This document shows, piece by piece, positions 55,690 through 63,389 of a stretch of DNA of 64,000 nt (positions within the stretch are counted from its first letter, which is position 1; the number at the start of each line of letters is the position of its first letter). The notes under the pieces are model-generated. The model did no database searches. It was given only the letters and a program-made list of their open reading frames with translations, and was not told the DNA's origin. Origin of the DNA: Nitrososphaerota archaeon. GTDB lineage: Archaea > Thermoproteota > Nitrososphaeria > Conexivisphaerales > UBA164. The stretch lies in assembly GCA_009903795.1 (NCBI GenBank), contig WYER01000025.1, forward strand, positions 25,998-89,997, in the 5' to 3' direction. Both the position numbers and the translations under genes were made by a program.

Positions 55690-55967
55690 ACAACGAAAGC
55701 CTCACCTCATTTAGAGGCGGGATGCTGACTCTTTGCAAATGCTGTGTTTGGCAAAAGATTAATCGTATTTATGTACTTTAATTAGGATAAAATAACAAAA
55801 AGCATGCATCGATCATAGAGTGCGTTTCATTTCAGGAAAAGAAACAAAAGCTAAACTAAAGGCTCTCGGAAAGGCATTTGTTGGTTGTTGGAACGAAGTT
55901 AAGTAAACCACGAAACTGTTACCCACCTTGAAGGAAAGCAGACCCTTTTGAGCGGAGAGAATGTCAG
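55690..55967 (+). mobile_element. Miniature TnpB-derived element, 5'-retaining type
   Basis: About 278 bp after ATTAC, with left end ACAACGAAAGCCTCACCTCA and right end GAGCGGAGAGAATGTCAG. Unlike the other miniatures it keeps the 5' part of tnpB: VRFISGKETKAKLKALGKAF then VGCWNEV, matching 13700-13820, joined to the last ~60 bp of the element. It fills the gap between the coaD stop (8 bp away) and the spt5 stop (3 bp away). Confidence 0.8.
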
Positions 55968-55970
55968 TTT

Positions 55971-56411
55971 TTAGCTTATTGGTTTCAGGTAAGAAGCATC
56001 GACGTTTATCTGTATAGGTACAGCTGTTTCTAAGAGCATTATTGTTGCCTCCCTTTTCTCTTTATTAAACCTAAGCACTTTAGCTTTCATTCCTTTAAAT
56101 GGGCCGTTTATAACTTCTACTACCTGTTCATTTTGTAAAGATATTTCTTCGGTTTTAGCCTTTATCAAAGGCGCTATATCGTTTATGCTTAGCACTCCTG
56201 GTACAATGGATTTGACATTCTTGACATCACTTATAAGTTTGCTTACAGCTGCCTGATTATCAGCTTCAATGATTAAATATCCTTTCATATTTTCGCTGTG
56301 TATTATAGAATATATGGGTAGATTGTTCATTTTAGCTCTGCTTAACAAAAGCACAGCTATACCTGCTTCTTGTCCACCAACAACTTTTACCGCATAAAAT
56401 TTAGGGCTCAT
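55971..56411 (-). CDS. spt5: Transcription elongation factor Spt5
   Basis: The 146-residue protein has an NGN domain (about 1-85; FYAVKVVGGQEAGIAVLLLS, LPIYSIIHSENMKGYLIIEA) and a KOW domain (about 93-146; VVEVINGPFKGMKAKVLRFN). It binds the RNA polymerase clamp with Spt4 to keep elongation processive. Its ATG overlaps the secE stop (ATGA), the classical archaeal secE-spt5 pair. Confidence 0.95.
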   Translation of the reverse strand: MSPKFYAVKVVGGQEAGIAVLLLSRAKMNNLPIYSIIHSENMKGYLIIEADNQAAVSKLISDVKNVKSIVPGVLSINDIAPLIKAKTEEISLQNEQVVEVINGPFKGMKAKVLRFNKEKREATIMLLETAVPIQINVDASYLKPIS

Positions 56412-56578
56412 CTTAAACTCAGCCAGAAAGCTACCAAATGTATTATTGTACCTATCCCGCCTATTAAAAATAAAGCAAGAAGAAAGAGCTTTAGATAAGC
56501 AGATAGTTCTTTCCAGGATGACTTCTTACTGTAGCTTAAAATTTCCTTTACACTTTTTATAAATTGTGAGATACCCAT
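56408..56578 (-). CDS. secE: Preprotein translocase subunit SecE
   Basis: A 56-residue frame from ATG 56578 reads MGISQFIKSVKEILSYSKKS, then SWKELSAYLKLFLLALFLIG and a membrane helix ending HLVAFWLSLR. This is the amphipathic helix plus single membrane helix of archaeal SecE/Sec61-gamma. It sits directly before spt5 with a 4-nt overlap. It stabilises the SecY channel. Confidence 0.93.
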   Translation of the reverse strand: MGISQFIKSVKEILSYSKKSSWKELSAYLKLFLLALFLIGGIGTIIHLVAFWLSLR

Positions 56579-56603
56579 TAGCCCAACTATATTACAAAGA
56601 TGT

Positions 56604-56615
56604 AATTTTTAAGCT
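56604..56615 (-). promoter_or_regulatory. TATA box of secE-spt5
   Basis: The minus-strand sequence AGCTTAAAAATT is centred about 31 nt before ATG 56578, placing the transcript start within a few bases of the start codon. Confidence 0.45.
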
Positions 56616-56644
56616 TTATTAAACAAGTTTACTCATGATTTTTG

Positions 56645-56727
56645 TGAACTAATCTGACCTTGCGGAGAGTTACCAGTTCATCGATAAGTTTATGTGTGGA
56701 ATACAAGTATACAATCGTATTGGCAAA
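56645..56727 (-). pseudogene. TnpB C-terminal remnant (second family)
   Basis: The minus strand carries GTATTCCACACATAAACTTATC, GATGAACTGG and a terminal CTCCGCAAGGTCAG, matching the tail of the relics at 57785-57847 (GTATTCCACACGTAAGC, GATGAACCGG) and 21780-21803. It directly follows the short element S4, so two insertions are stacked at the 3' end of nnrE. Confidence 0.45.
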
Positions 56728-56771
56728 CTGACCTTCTCCCCGCCATAAATGGCAAGGTTTGTCATTCACTT
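56728..56771 (-). mobile_element. Short solo-end hairpin element (copy S4) supplying the nnrE stop
   Basis: On the minus strand: AAAGTGAATGACAAACCTTG, hairpin GCCATTTATGGC, then GGGGAGAAGGTCAG, preceded by CTGAT. The second and third codons after the boundary give Lys and TGA, so the stop codon of nnrE lies in the element. Confidence 0.65.
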
Positions 56772-57386
56772 TATCAGAGGTATGCCTATTTCTTTAACTA
56801 TTAACTTTCCAACATACTTGTTGTTTAAAAGGCCTGGCTTAACATCATGTAAAGTTACAGTTATATCGGCCTGAATTGTTTCGTTCGCAGCTCTTCCGCT
56901 ATCAGGGTCCAACCCGCTAGGCACGTCAACAGATACTATAAACGCCTGAGATTGATTAATCATTTTAATTATAGAAGCAAAAGGTTCTTTTACTTCGCCT
57001 TTTATGCCTGTTCCAAATATTCCGTCTATAATTATTTCGCACCCTTTTAATTCGTTTAACGATGGCTGTTCAGTATGAGCCTTTTTAAGAAGCTCGTATA
57101 GCTTTAGCATCAACCCAGCATCTCCTTCTTTTACAGTTCCTCCAATTATATAGGCTTCCACGTTGAAACCTAAAAGCAATAAATGTCTTGAAGCCGCCAA
57201 AGCATCTCCCCCGTTATTACCTTTTCCGCATATTACGCATATTTTGCCGGTTGTTTTTGGGTCAAACCTTTCTCGAATTACTTCGGCAATAGCTCTACCG
57301 GCATTTTCCATCATCAGCGTTGTCGAAAAACCTTTTTCAGATGACCACTGTTCAATCTTTCTCATTTCATCTACAGTAACAGTCAT
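56766..57386 (-). CDS. nnrE: NAD(P)H-hydrate epimerase, possibly truncated bifunctional Nnr
   Basis: The 206-residue protein epimerises damaged NAD(P)H hydrate. It has VDEMRKIEQWSSEKGFSTTL, ICVICGKGNNGGDALAASRH (NAD loop) and VSVDVPSGLDPDSGRA with the catalytic Asp. It stops at YVGKLIVKEIGIPLIK, precisely where bifunctional Nnr proteins pass into the dehydratase domain. The last two residues and the stop come from a short transposon end, so a C-terminal dehydratase domain may have been lost. A native stand-alone epimerase of this length is also possible. Confidence 0.88.
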   Translation of the reverse strand: MTVTVDEMRKIEQWSSEKGFSTTLMMENAGRAIAEVIRERFDPKTTGKICVICGKGNNGGDALAASRHLLLLGFNVEAYIIGGTVKEGDAGLMLKLYELLKKAHTEQPSLNELKGCEIIIDGIFGTGIKGEVKEPFASIIKMINQSQAFIVSVDVPSGLDPDSGRAANETIQADITVTLHDVKPGLLNNKYVGKLIVKEIGIPLIK

Positions 57387-57504
57387 ATAATACTAATATA
57401 ATAGTAAAAATTTAAAGGTATCTTTTTGGGGTTAAGGGGCAAAAGTCCTTCTCCATGATATTTAGATAGCCCCATTACAGCAGGTTTTTATATAAAGGAA
57501 AAAT

Positions 57505-57847
57505 ATTACATTGTTAGTGCCTAACTTAGAGAAGAACGCTAAGATCAGAGATAGGAGGGCAACCTTGCCTAGGAGAAAGGTTGGCACACATGTTAATAAG
57601 GTTTGATAAGACAACAGGAGTTTGTCCTGTCTGCAGAACATACGTTAAGCTTAACATGTTTGAGTTCCCATGCTCCTGTTATAACTTCGACAGAGATGTA
57701 GCTTCAGCAATCGTAATATTGAAGGAGGGGCTTTCCTTTTGGAACTTAGGGTAGACGCCCAGTGATGAAGATGCCTCTGCGATGGTGGAATACTTTTCAA
57801 GTATTCCACACGTAAGCATATTGATGAACCGGGAAGCCCCCTCCGTG
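57505..57847 (+). pseudogene. TnpB relic, C-terminal half (second family), best copy
   Basis: Plus-strand fragments in shifting frames: KNAKIRDRRATLPRRK, TGVCPVCRTYVKLNMFEFPC with the zinc-ribbon cysteines, SCYNFDRDVASAIVILKEGL (RuvC-III Asp), then DEDASAMVEYFSSIPHVSIL and MNREAPS. This is the typical tail of an archaeal IS605-family TnpB, different from the family at 13032. It is interrupted at 57848 by a DDE insertion sequence. Its right end resumes at 58925. Confidence 0.65.
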
Positions 57848-58924
57848 ACAGTAGATCAAAACTTTTTTAGTGCAGGATTGCTGTTTAAAGTTATGGCCAT
57901 AAACAGCATCCTGCGATCTAATAATGGTAACAAGTACTTATTATACATTTACATTTATGAGTCTATCGACAAAGCTATGAATATAAAGGTTCGATATAAA
58001 GAATCGATAAAGAAAGTAATAGTTCTTTCTTCAATAACGAACTCTTATGTTGAGGGGACTGCTTCATCAATTGATGTATGCGGACAGAGTGTAAGGAACA
58101 ACCTAAAAGAGCAGCATAGCACGTTCTAAAGTACAATGAAGAAATAATAAATAAGATAAAGGAAATTGGTGCGTTAAAAGCCTGTAATCGTTGCTATGGA
58201 CTGGCACGACATAATGTTGTATAGCTAAGCTGAAGGAGTAAAAGGGACTAATCATAATCAGTTAGCAACGGCAACTGTCGTTATGGGAGATGAAAAGTTA
58301 ACAGTTGCAGTTACGCCTGTAAATAACGAAAGTAAGGTTGAACATGTAAGAAGGCTTTTATCCAAATTGTTTGAGCTTGGTATAAAGGTCAAGATCCTTC
58401 TTTTAGGTTCAGGATACTACACAGTTGACATAATAAATTATCTTAACGCTAAAGGGATAAATAAAGCTATAAGAAGGATGTTCAGAAAGAGGTTTGCTAT
58501 AGAGACTTCATACAGGATGATAAACCAGTTTTTGCCAAAGACTACGTCAAAGCTTTACAGCTTAAGGAAGCTTTACTTTTACCTTGCAGTTCTTTTATAC
58601 AACATATGGGTTTTTATGAATTATAAAAGGGAAAAGGTAACGGTTCAGTATGTTAAGTTTTTATTAATGGTTGAAGCTTTAATCTCTAACATGTACGTTA
58701 CAATATTCAGATAACTTTTATTTTAAGCACAATGAGATAACTTCACTAGCTTAGATCATGCATCATTTTTGGCTTAAAGCACTATTTTTATAACATAATA
58801 AGGATGATTTAGGTTAATCAGCGCAATTTGATAGCTTGTTTAGCCTTGCCTAAAGTTTTTGAGTAAAGATAGCATTTAAAATCTAGAAACATCATAAAAG
58901 TCAACAAAAGTTTTGATCTACTGT
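57848..58924 (+). mobile_element. Dead DDE-type insertion sequence with 19-bp perfect terminal repeats
   Basis: ACAGTAGATCAAAACTTTT (57848-57866) is the exact reverse complement of 58906-58924, defining a 1077-bp element. It encodes a decayed DDE transposase and has inserted into the tail of a TnpB element, whose right end TTAAGGCGGGGAGGAGGTCAG continues immediately after it. No clear target duplication remains. Confidence 0.85.
57900..58714 (+). pseudogene. DDE transposase pseudogene (IS4/ISC1225-like)
   Basis: Pieces in different frames: NGNKYLLYIYIYESIDKAMN, VRNNLKEQHSTF, KPVIVAMDWHDIMLYS (first Asp), ATATVVMGDEKLTVAVTPVN, VKILLLGSGYYTVDIINYLN, where the second catalytic Asp appears to be Gly, and RKRFAIETSYRMINQFLPKT with the catalytic Glu. 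The C-terminal frame (58283-58714) is open, but a segment between the second and third motifs is missing. It is inactive. Confidence 0.75.
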
Positions 58925-58945
58925 TTAAGGCGGGGAGGAGGTCAG
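58925..58945 (+). mobile_element. Right end of the interrupted TnpB element
   Basis: AAGGCGGGGAGGAGGTCAG is the conserved right-end block. It was separated from the relic at 57505-57847 by the 1077-bp insertion sequence. It lies 44 bp upstream of sfsA. Confidence 0.6.
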
Positions 58946-58989
58946 CAAGAGCTTATTACTGTAACTATAATAAATAACAGCCAAGGTAT

Positions 58990-59667
58990 ATGAAAGAATG
59001 CTTAAAGATCAAAGAGGATCTTCAAGAAGGCATTGTTGTGAAAAGAACCAACAGGTTTGTAGTTAACGTTTTACAAGGTGAGAAAATAAGAGTTTGCCAC
59101 TTGCATGATACAGGTAGGTTAAAAGAACTAATCTATCCGGGAAATTCAGTGCTGTTCATTGACAAGAAAAGCCATTTGACTGATTGCTTGATAATGGCTG
59201 CTAAAGGATCAAATGGCTGGGTCATTACTAATACGCTTTTACATAGGGAACTTGCTATGTGTTTATTCCCAAAAAACGTTAAAGTTATACCTGAAGTTAA
59301 AGTTTTTGAAAGCAGGGTTGACTTCTTTATAAAACCTGACCTTTATGTGGAGACAAAAGGGTGCACTCTGATCAAAAATGGCGTAGCTCTTTTTCCTGAC
59401 GCCCCTACGGAAAGAGGCAAAAAACACATTTTAACTTTGATAAAAGCTGTTGAAGCCGGTTACAGAGCAGAGCTTTTATTTCTTATAATGCACGAAGGCG
59501 CTAAATGCTTTTATCCTAACTATATTACAGACCCTGAGTTTGAAAAGCTGTTTTTTAAAGCCTTAGAAAAAGGAGTTAAAGTTAGGTCTGCAGTTTTTTC
59601 GCTTAAAGGAAAAGCTGTATATTATATAAAACAAGTTAAAGTATGTAGAAGCAAACCAAGAATATAG
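58990..59667 (+). CDS. sfsA: SfsA family DNA-binding/nuclease-like protein
   Basis: The 225-residue protein has an N-terminal OB-like part (about 1-85; VKRTNRFVVNVLQGEKIRVC, LHDTGRLKELIYPGN) and a C-terminal nuclease-like part (about 90-225; PEVKVFESRVDFFIKPDLYV, VETKGCTLIKNGVALFPDAP, TERGKKHI). E-x-K in VETKG and the Asp upstream look like a PD-(D/E)xK site. Function is uncertain; bacterial SfsA was named for maltose regulation. Confidence 0.92.
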   Translation: MKECLKIKEDLQEGIVVKRTNRFVVNVLQGEKIRVCHLHDTGRLKELIYPGNSVLFIDKKSHLTDCLIMAAKGSNGWVITNTLLHRELAMCLFPKNVKVIPEVKVFESRVDFFIKPDLYVETKGCTLIKNGVALFPDAPTERGKKHILTLIKAVEAGYRAELLFLIMHEGAKCFYPNYITDPEFEKLFFKALEKGVKVRSAVFSLKGKAVYYIKQVKVCRSKPRI

Positions 59668-59721
59668 GCTTTCAAAGAAAGGGTATTGTTTATTTACTTT
59701 CAAGGTTTATTTTAAAGCTAG

Positions 59722-60690
59722 ATGGTTACAAACCTTACAGAAGAAGCCAAGGCTATATGGGCAAAGGCCATTATGGCTAAGGATCCTAGCGAGAAGCTTA
59801 GGCTTCTTCAGCTGTTCTTTTCTAAGATGCCGCATCATAAGGGTACAGAAAAGCTTGAAGTTTCAATAAAAAGGCAGATAGCTTCCTTAAAGGAGGAGAT
59901 AGCTGAAAGTAGAAAAAAGAAAGCTGTAAGAAAAGATATATGGATAATAAAAAAAGAAGGTATAATAGCTGTAGTAGTTGATTTTGATTTTTCAGATTCT
60001 TTTTATAAGCTTACTGGCATAAAGGCGTCAAAGTATGAGGTTTTTTCAAGACCTGTAGTGGCGCCAATAAAGGCCAATGATGTAACGCTTCAAGCGTACT
60101 ATGCGCCCATAGGTGCTGGAAACTTCCGCAATTTTATGAAACTCATCAAACAAGCAGACGTCCTGCTTATAGCAGATAAAAGGGCATCAGAACTCATTGA
60201 AAACGAAGGTATAGTCCTCGTGCCAAACAAAAGAAGGCTCGTTGAAATAGACAGAATGCCAAGCGGCGGCATCAGAATAATAGGTAAATCAAAAAATATT
60301 AATGAAGAAGAACTCAGGAAGTTTTTAAAAGGTTATGGTCTTGAAAACTGTGTTATAAAGATCAGCGAAGACGCAACGCTGGACGATGTTGAAGATTACA
60401 TATTTGGGAGGATGCAGAAAGTTTACGTCTATCCGAGCTATGAAAGAGAAAAAGACGTTGAGAGCGTATTGAAGGCTTTAGGCCTCATAAGGGTTTATAC
60501 GCTTGATTCTTCAGGCAACGTCGAAGGTCCTCCGCTGCTTATAAATGAAAACAGCACTCCACGAGATGTTGCTGAAAAGATCGGCATTAAAAACATTAAA
60601 TTTGCTTACCTCATAAGAGACAGTTCAAGGTTAAAAGTTGGACCGAACTTTGTCCTCAAAGATGGAGACAAAATAAGAATAATCTCATAA
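59722..60690 (+). CDS. DRG/Obg-like TGS protein with a degenerate GTPase domain
   Basis: The 322 residues start with a DRG-type helical region (AKDPSEKLRLLQLFFSKMPH, HKGTEKLEVSIKRQIASLKE), where archaeal DRG GTPases follow with a P-loop. Here no GxxxxGK(S/T) or NKxD motif is present; the middle reads DIWIIKKEGIIAVVVDFDFS. The C-terminus (about 240-322; KVYVYPSYEREKDVESVLKA, LLINENSTPRDVAEKIGI, VGPNFVLKDGDKIRIIS) is a TGS domain. It is probably a pseudo-GTPase partner in translation rather than an active enzyme. The frame is intact and its codon use is ordinary. Confidence 0.8.
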   Translation: MVTNLTEEAKAIWAKAIMAKDPSEKLRLLQLFFSKMPHHKGTEKLEVSIKRQIASLKEEIAESRKKKAVRKDIWIIKKEGIIAVVVDFDFSDSFYKLTGIKASKYEVFSRPVVAPIKANDVTLQAYYAPIGAGNFRNFMKLIKQADVLLIADKRASELIENEGIVLVPNKRRLVEIDRMPSGGIRIIGKSKNINEEELRKFLKGYGLENCVIKISEDATLDDVEDYIFGRMQKVYVYPSYEREKDVESVLKALGLIRVYTLDSSGNVEGPPLLINENSTPRDVAEKIGIKNIKFAYLIRDSSRLKVGPNFVLKDGDKIRIIS

Positions 60691-60888
60691 AAGAGTTTTC
60701 TTGTTTTTACGTAAACTCGTGAACGAAATCATTCTACATTGAGCCTACTGTTAATCTTTAATCATTTTTTCTGATCATAGAGTTCTTTTTAGGGTTATAC
60801 GGCGACATTTAAGGCTTATATTCGAGAGTTAAACATTTCTATAAGGGGCTAAAGCTCGTTTAATGGTCTTTCCCTTGAAACAATAAAG

Positions 60889-61893
60889 TTAATACCACAC
60901 AGCACCTCTAAAAGGATTTTCTACCGGCAGCTTTTTCTTCAGCTTTATTAGAGCTAGAGCTTCTGGATAAGAGAGCAATGGCTTTTCAAACCCTTCAACG
61001 TTCATTGGTATTCTTGGGCATGCGGTCTCAACAAAGGCTTCTATTTTTTGAAACTTGTTTACTTTTTCTGGAGTAATCTCGTTCATTATTATCCTGAAAG
61101 TTTTAACCCCAAATGTTTCAAGCTGTTTGGATATAAACTCTGCTTTCTGAAGGTTTGCTTGTCCTTCTTTTTCTCCTATTATTATACCTATTTTTTCAGC
61201 ATTGTTCGCTAAAGCTATCCTTGCAAAAGAAGCTTTAAGGTATTTTTTAGCTTCATCGCCAACGTACTGAATTTCCTTAACATGCGGATCAACGATAAAG
61301 GTATCTTTTTCAGTTGAGAGCTGCAATCCTATAGCGTGAAAGATACTCTCCCCTAGGAAAAAATTATATTTTACATCTGGAATGAACGCTGAATAAAAAT
61401 TGCAACCCAAGATCTGTCCTTTTAGAAGCGTGTCATACTTAGCTGGTTCAGCCACTTCTACTTTTCCTTTAAGAAATTCCAGAAGCTTGATGTATGCTGA
61501 TCTATAGTTTGAAATCGTGTAAAAACCTATTTTTCCATTTAAACCTTTTTCGTTTATATAATTTAGCACAAGATCTGCTATGATTTTTATCTCTTGATCG
61601 TCAAAAAGGTACTCTAAATCTATAAACCTAACGTTTCCTATCTTTTCAAGCCCTATCGTATGTCCTATGTTGAAAATAAGGTCTGCCCCTGTTACTATTG
61701 CCTTATTTGTTTGTAGATCGCACGATCCGTAAGAAGGATCGCCTGATACGAATGCTTTGACTCCTATTGATTCTAACTTTGAAGCCACACTAAGTAAAAC
61801 GTCAATTATGCCATCGGGGCCAACTATTATGACAGATTTTGGTTTATCTTTTTTTACTATCTCTTCTACCTTCTCCCAATTTACATGAATCAA
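60889..61893 (-). CDS. dph2: Diphthamide synthesis protein Dph2
   Basis: This 4Fe-4S enzyme transfers 3-amino-3-carboxypropyl from SAM to the elongation factor 2 histidine. All three cluster cysteines are present: Cys58 in DPSYGSCDLQ, Cys164 in ILGCNFYSAF and Cys292 in VETACPRIP, with the spacing of archaeal Dph2. It begins 4 nt inside the L10e gene end. It uses SAM made by MetK. Confidence 0.95.
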   Translation of the reverse strand: MIHVNWEKVEEIVKKDKPKSVIIVGPDGIIDVLLSVASKLESIGVKAFVSGDPSYGSCDLQTNKAIVTGADLIFNIGHTIGLEKIGNVRFIDLEYLFDDQEIKIIADLVLNYINEKGLNGKIGFYTISNYRSAYIKLLEFLKGKVEVAEPAKYDTLLKGQILGCNFYSAFIPDVKYNFFLGESIFHAIGLQLSTEKDTFIVDPHVKEIQYVGDEAKKYLKASFARIALANNAEKIGIIIGEKEGQANLQKAEFISKQLETFGVKTFRIIMNEITPEKVNKFQKIEAFVETACPRIPMNVEGFEKPLLSYPEALALIKLKKKLPVENPFRGAVWY

Positions 61894-62396
61894 GATGAAG
61901 ACGGTTGCGCCTGAATTATTTCTAGCCTAGTTTTCATAGGCAACTTAGATTTTGCTATTCTCAAAGCCTCTTTTGCCTTGTCAAGGTATTCCTTTTTTAC
62001 GTATAACTCAATCACTGTGTCTCCGGGTTCTATTCTAGCTGCAAGGCCAATAGGCTTACCAAATGCCCTTCTCATCCCTTCCGATAACCTATCTGCACCT
62101 GCAGTGGCTATCATTTTATTTTCTCTCAAAATTACATGAGGAAACGGAACAAGCCTAAGAAAGTAGTTGTCCTCCCCTACTTTTTCTATGATTTTGTTTG
62201 CGCCAACCCTAGCTGCTTCTAGCGCATTCTGTCTAACCTGTACTTTTGATTCAGAAATTAACCTCAATATATAGTCATAGCCGCTAGTTAGCTTTCCCAT
62301 TGTGAACTTTGCTATTCTCAAGCCCGGTATAGCGTCAATATATTCTCTTCTTACGTAAGGCATACCTTCTGGTCTTCGGTAATTTCTTCCTTTCAA
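61890..62396 (-). CDS. rpl10e: Ribosomal protein L10e (uL16)
   Basis: The 168-residue protein begins MKGRNYRRPEGMPYVRREYI with DAIPGLRIAKFTMGK, and has LVPFPHVILRENKMIATAGA followed by DRLSEGMRRAFGKPIGLAAR, matching archaeal/eukaryotic L10e. It is a large-subunit protein near the peptidyl transferase centre. The neighbouring dph2 overlaps by 4 nt, linking two translation genes. Confidence 0.97.
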   Translation of the reverse strand: MKGRNYRRPEGMPYVRREYIDAIPGLRIAKFTMGKLTSGYDYILRLISESKVQVRQNALEAARVGANKIIEKVGEDNYFLRLVPFPHVILRENKMIATAGADRLSEGMRRAFGKPIGLAARIEPGDTVIELYVKKEYLDKAKEALRIAKSKLPMKTRLEIIQAQPSSS

Positions 62397-62440
62397 CTTA
62401 GCATACCTTTGTTAAGATACATTTAAAAACGTTTTGCGAA

Positions 62441-63214
62441 CTATGTTAGCAACGCTATAGGTGGCATTTTTCTTTTGTGCTCGCTTGCCTTTATCAGTTC
62501 TAACACCCTTTCGCCGCTTTTACCCCACTTTTTTATAAGCTCTTGTTCTGAAACTTTAACATCTATGAGATCATAAAGTATTCTGTCTGCGACCTCATAA
62601 GTTATTCCTAGCTCTCCCTCAGCTGTCTGTCCTGGCCAAAGCCTAGGGCTGCTCTCTTTTTCGGTTATACTTTTAGGAAGCGCGTAATAAACGGATAGCT
62701 CCCTTACTTCTGTCTTATATATGTCACCTATGGGCAGTATGTCTACGCCTCCATCGCCGTATTTTGTAAAATATCCAAGGTATATTTCGCTCTTATCGCC
62801 TGTGCCTATCACAATTGCATCGTTTACGTTTGCAAAATAGTACAATATGCTCATCCTGATCCTGGCCTTAAGGTTCCCTAAAGCTTTTTTGTCCGCAAGA
62901 TCAAAACTAGATAAGTATGAACTGATAATTCTGTCGATGTAGATAATGCGATAGTTTATCCCAAGCCAGGAAGCAAGCGTTAAAGCGTCCCTTATATCCT
63001 CATAAGGAGTTGACGAAGAGTCTGGCATTATGAGCCCCAACACCTTTTCTTTACCAAGAGAGATTGTAGCTAAATAAGCTGTAAGCGAAGAATCGATGCC
63101 GCCACTGAGCCCAATGACTGCTATTTTGTTTTTGACTTCCTCTCTTATAAACTCCGTAACTTTTTCCTTTATTTTTTCAAATGGTATTCCCCTTAGGCTA
63201 GTTGCATGTGACAT
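62441..63214 (-). CDS. nadE: NAD synthetase
   Basis: This ATP-dependent enzyme amidates nicotinic acid adenine dinucleotide. The 257 residues (from ATG 63214, MSHATSLRGIPFEKIKEKVT) have the ATP loop IGLSGGIDSSLTAYLA, GTGDKSEIYLGYFTKYGDGG and SPRLWPGQTAEGELGITYEV. A longer frame to 63277 adds 21 residues of basic low-complexity sequence; an AT box near 63240-63250 supports the shorter start. No glutaminase domain is fused, so it uses ammonia. Confidence 0.93.
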   Translation of the reverse strand: MSHATSLRGIPFEKIKEKVTEFIREEVKNKIAVIGLSGGIDSSLTAYLATISLGKEKVLGLIMPDSSSTPYEDIRDALTLASWLGINYRIIYIDRIISSYLSSFDLADKKALGNLKARIRMSILYYFANVNDAIVIGTGDKSEIYLGYFTKYGDGGVDILPIGDIYKTEVRELSVYYALPKSITEKESSPRLWPGQTAEGELGITYEVADRILYDLIDVKVSEQELIKKWGKSGERVLELIKASEHKRKMPPIALLT

Positions 63215-63297
63215 AAAATGAATAAGCAAAAATGGATAATTAAATTTTTTTAGCTTTCTTAAACGTTTTATTCTCAAAGTTATTACATACTAATCAA

Positions 63298-63378
63298 CTG
63301 ACATCCTCCCCACCTTAAAAGGCAAGGGTTCCCTGAGGTCTCAAGGGTTACACCCCTTTACGGGTGCTACTCTGTTGT
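63298..63378 (-). mobile_element. Solo right end / guide-RNA-like fragment of a TnpB element
   Basis: The minus strand ends with TTTTAAGGTGGGGAGGATGTCAG-type sequence at 63298, preceded by CACCCGTAAAGGGGTG (hairpin) and CCCTTGAGACCTCAGGG (hairpin). The terminal block matches the other elements but the interior differs, so this is the omega-RNA region of another TnpB family. It lies 12 bp from the kinase stop codon, upstream of nadE. Confidence 0.6.
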
Positions 63379-63389
63379 GATCTAATTTG

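Noticed and set aside
55681..55970. The gap between coaD and spt5 as a small RNA gene
   Set aside because: The whole gap is explained by a miniature TnpB element with recognisable ends and tnpB-derived sequence.
58283..58714. Open frame of 143 residues that could be taken for an intact small protein
   Set aside because: It is the C-terminal remainder of the DDE transposase inside the 1077-bp element, lacking the first catalytic Asp region and with the second Asp changed.
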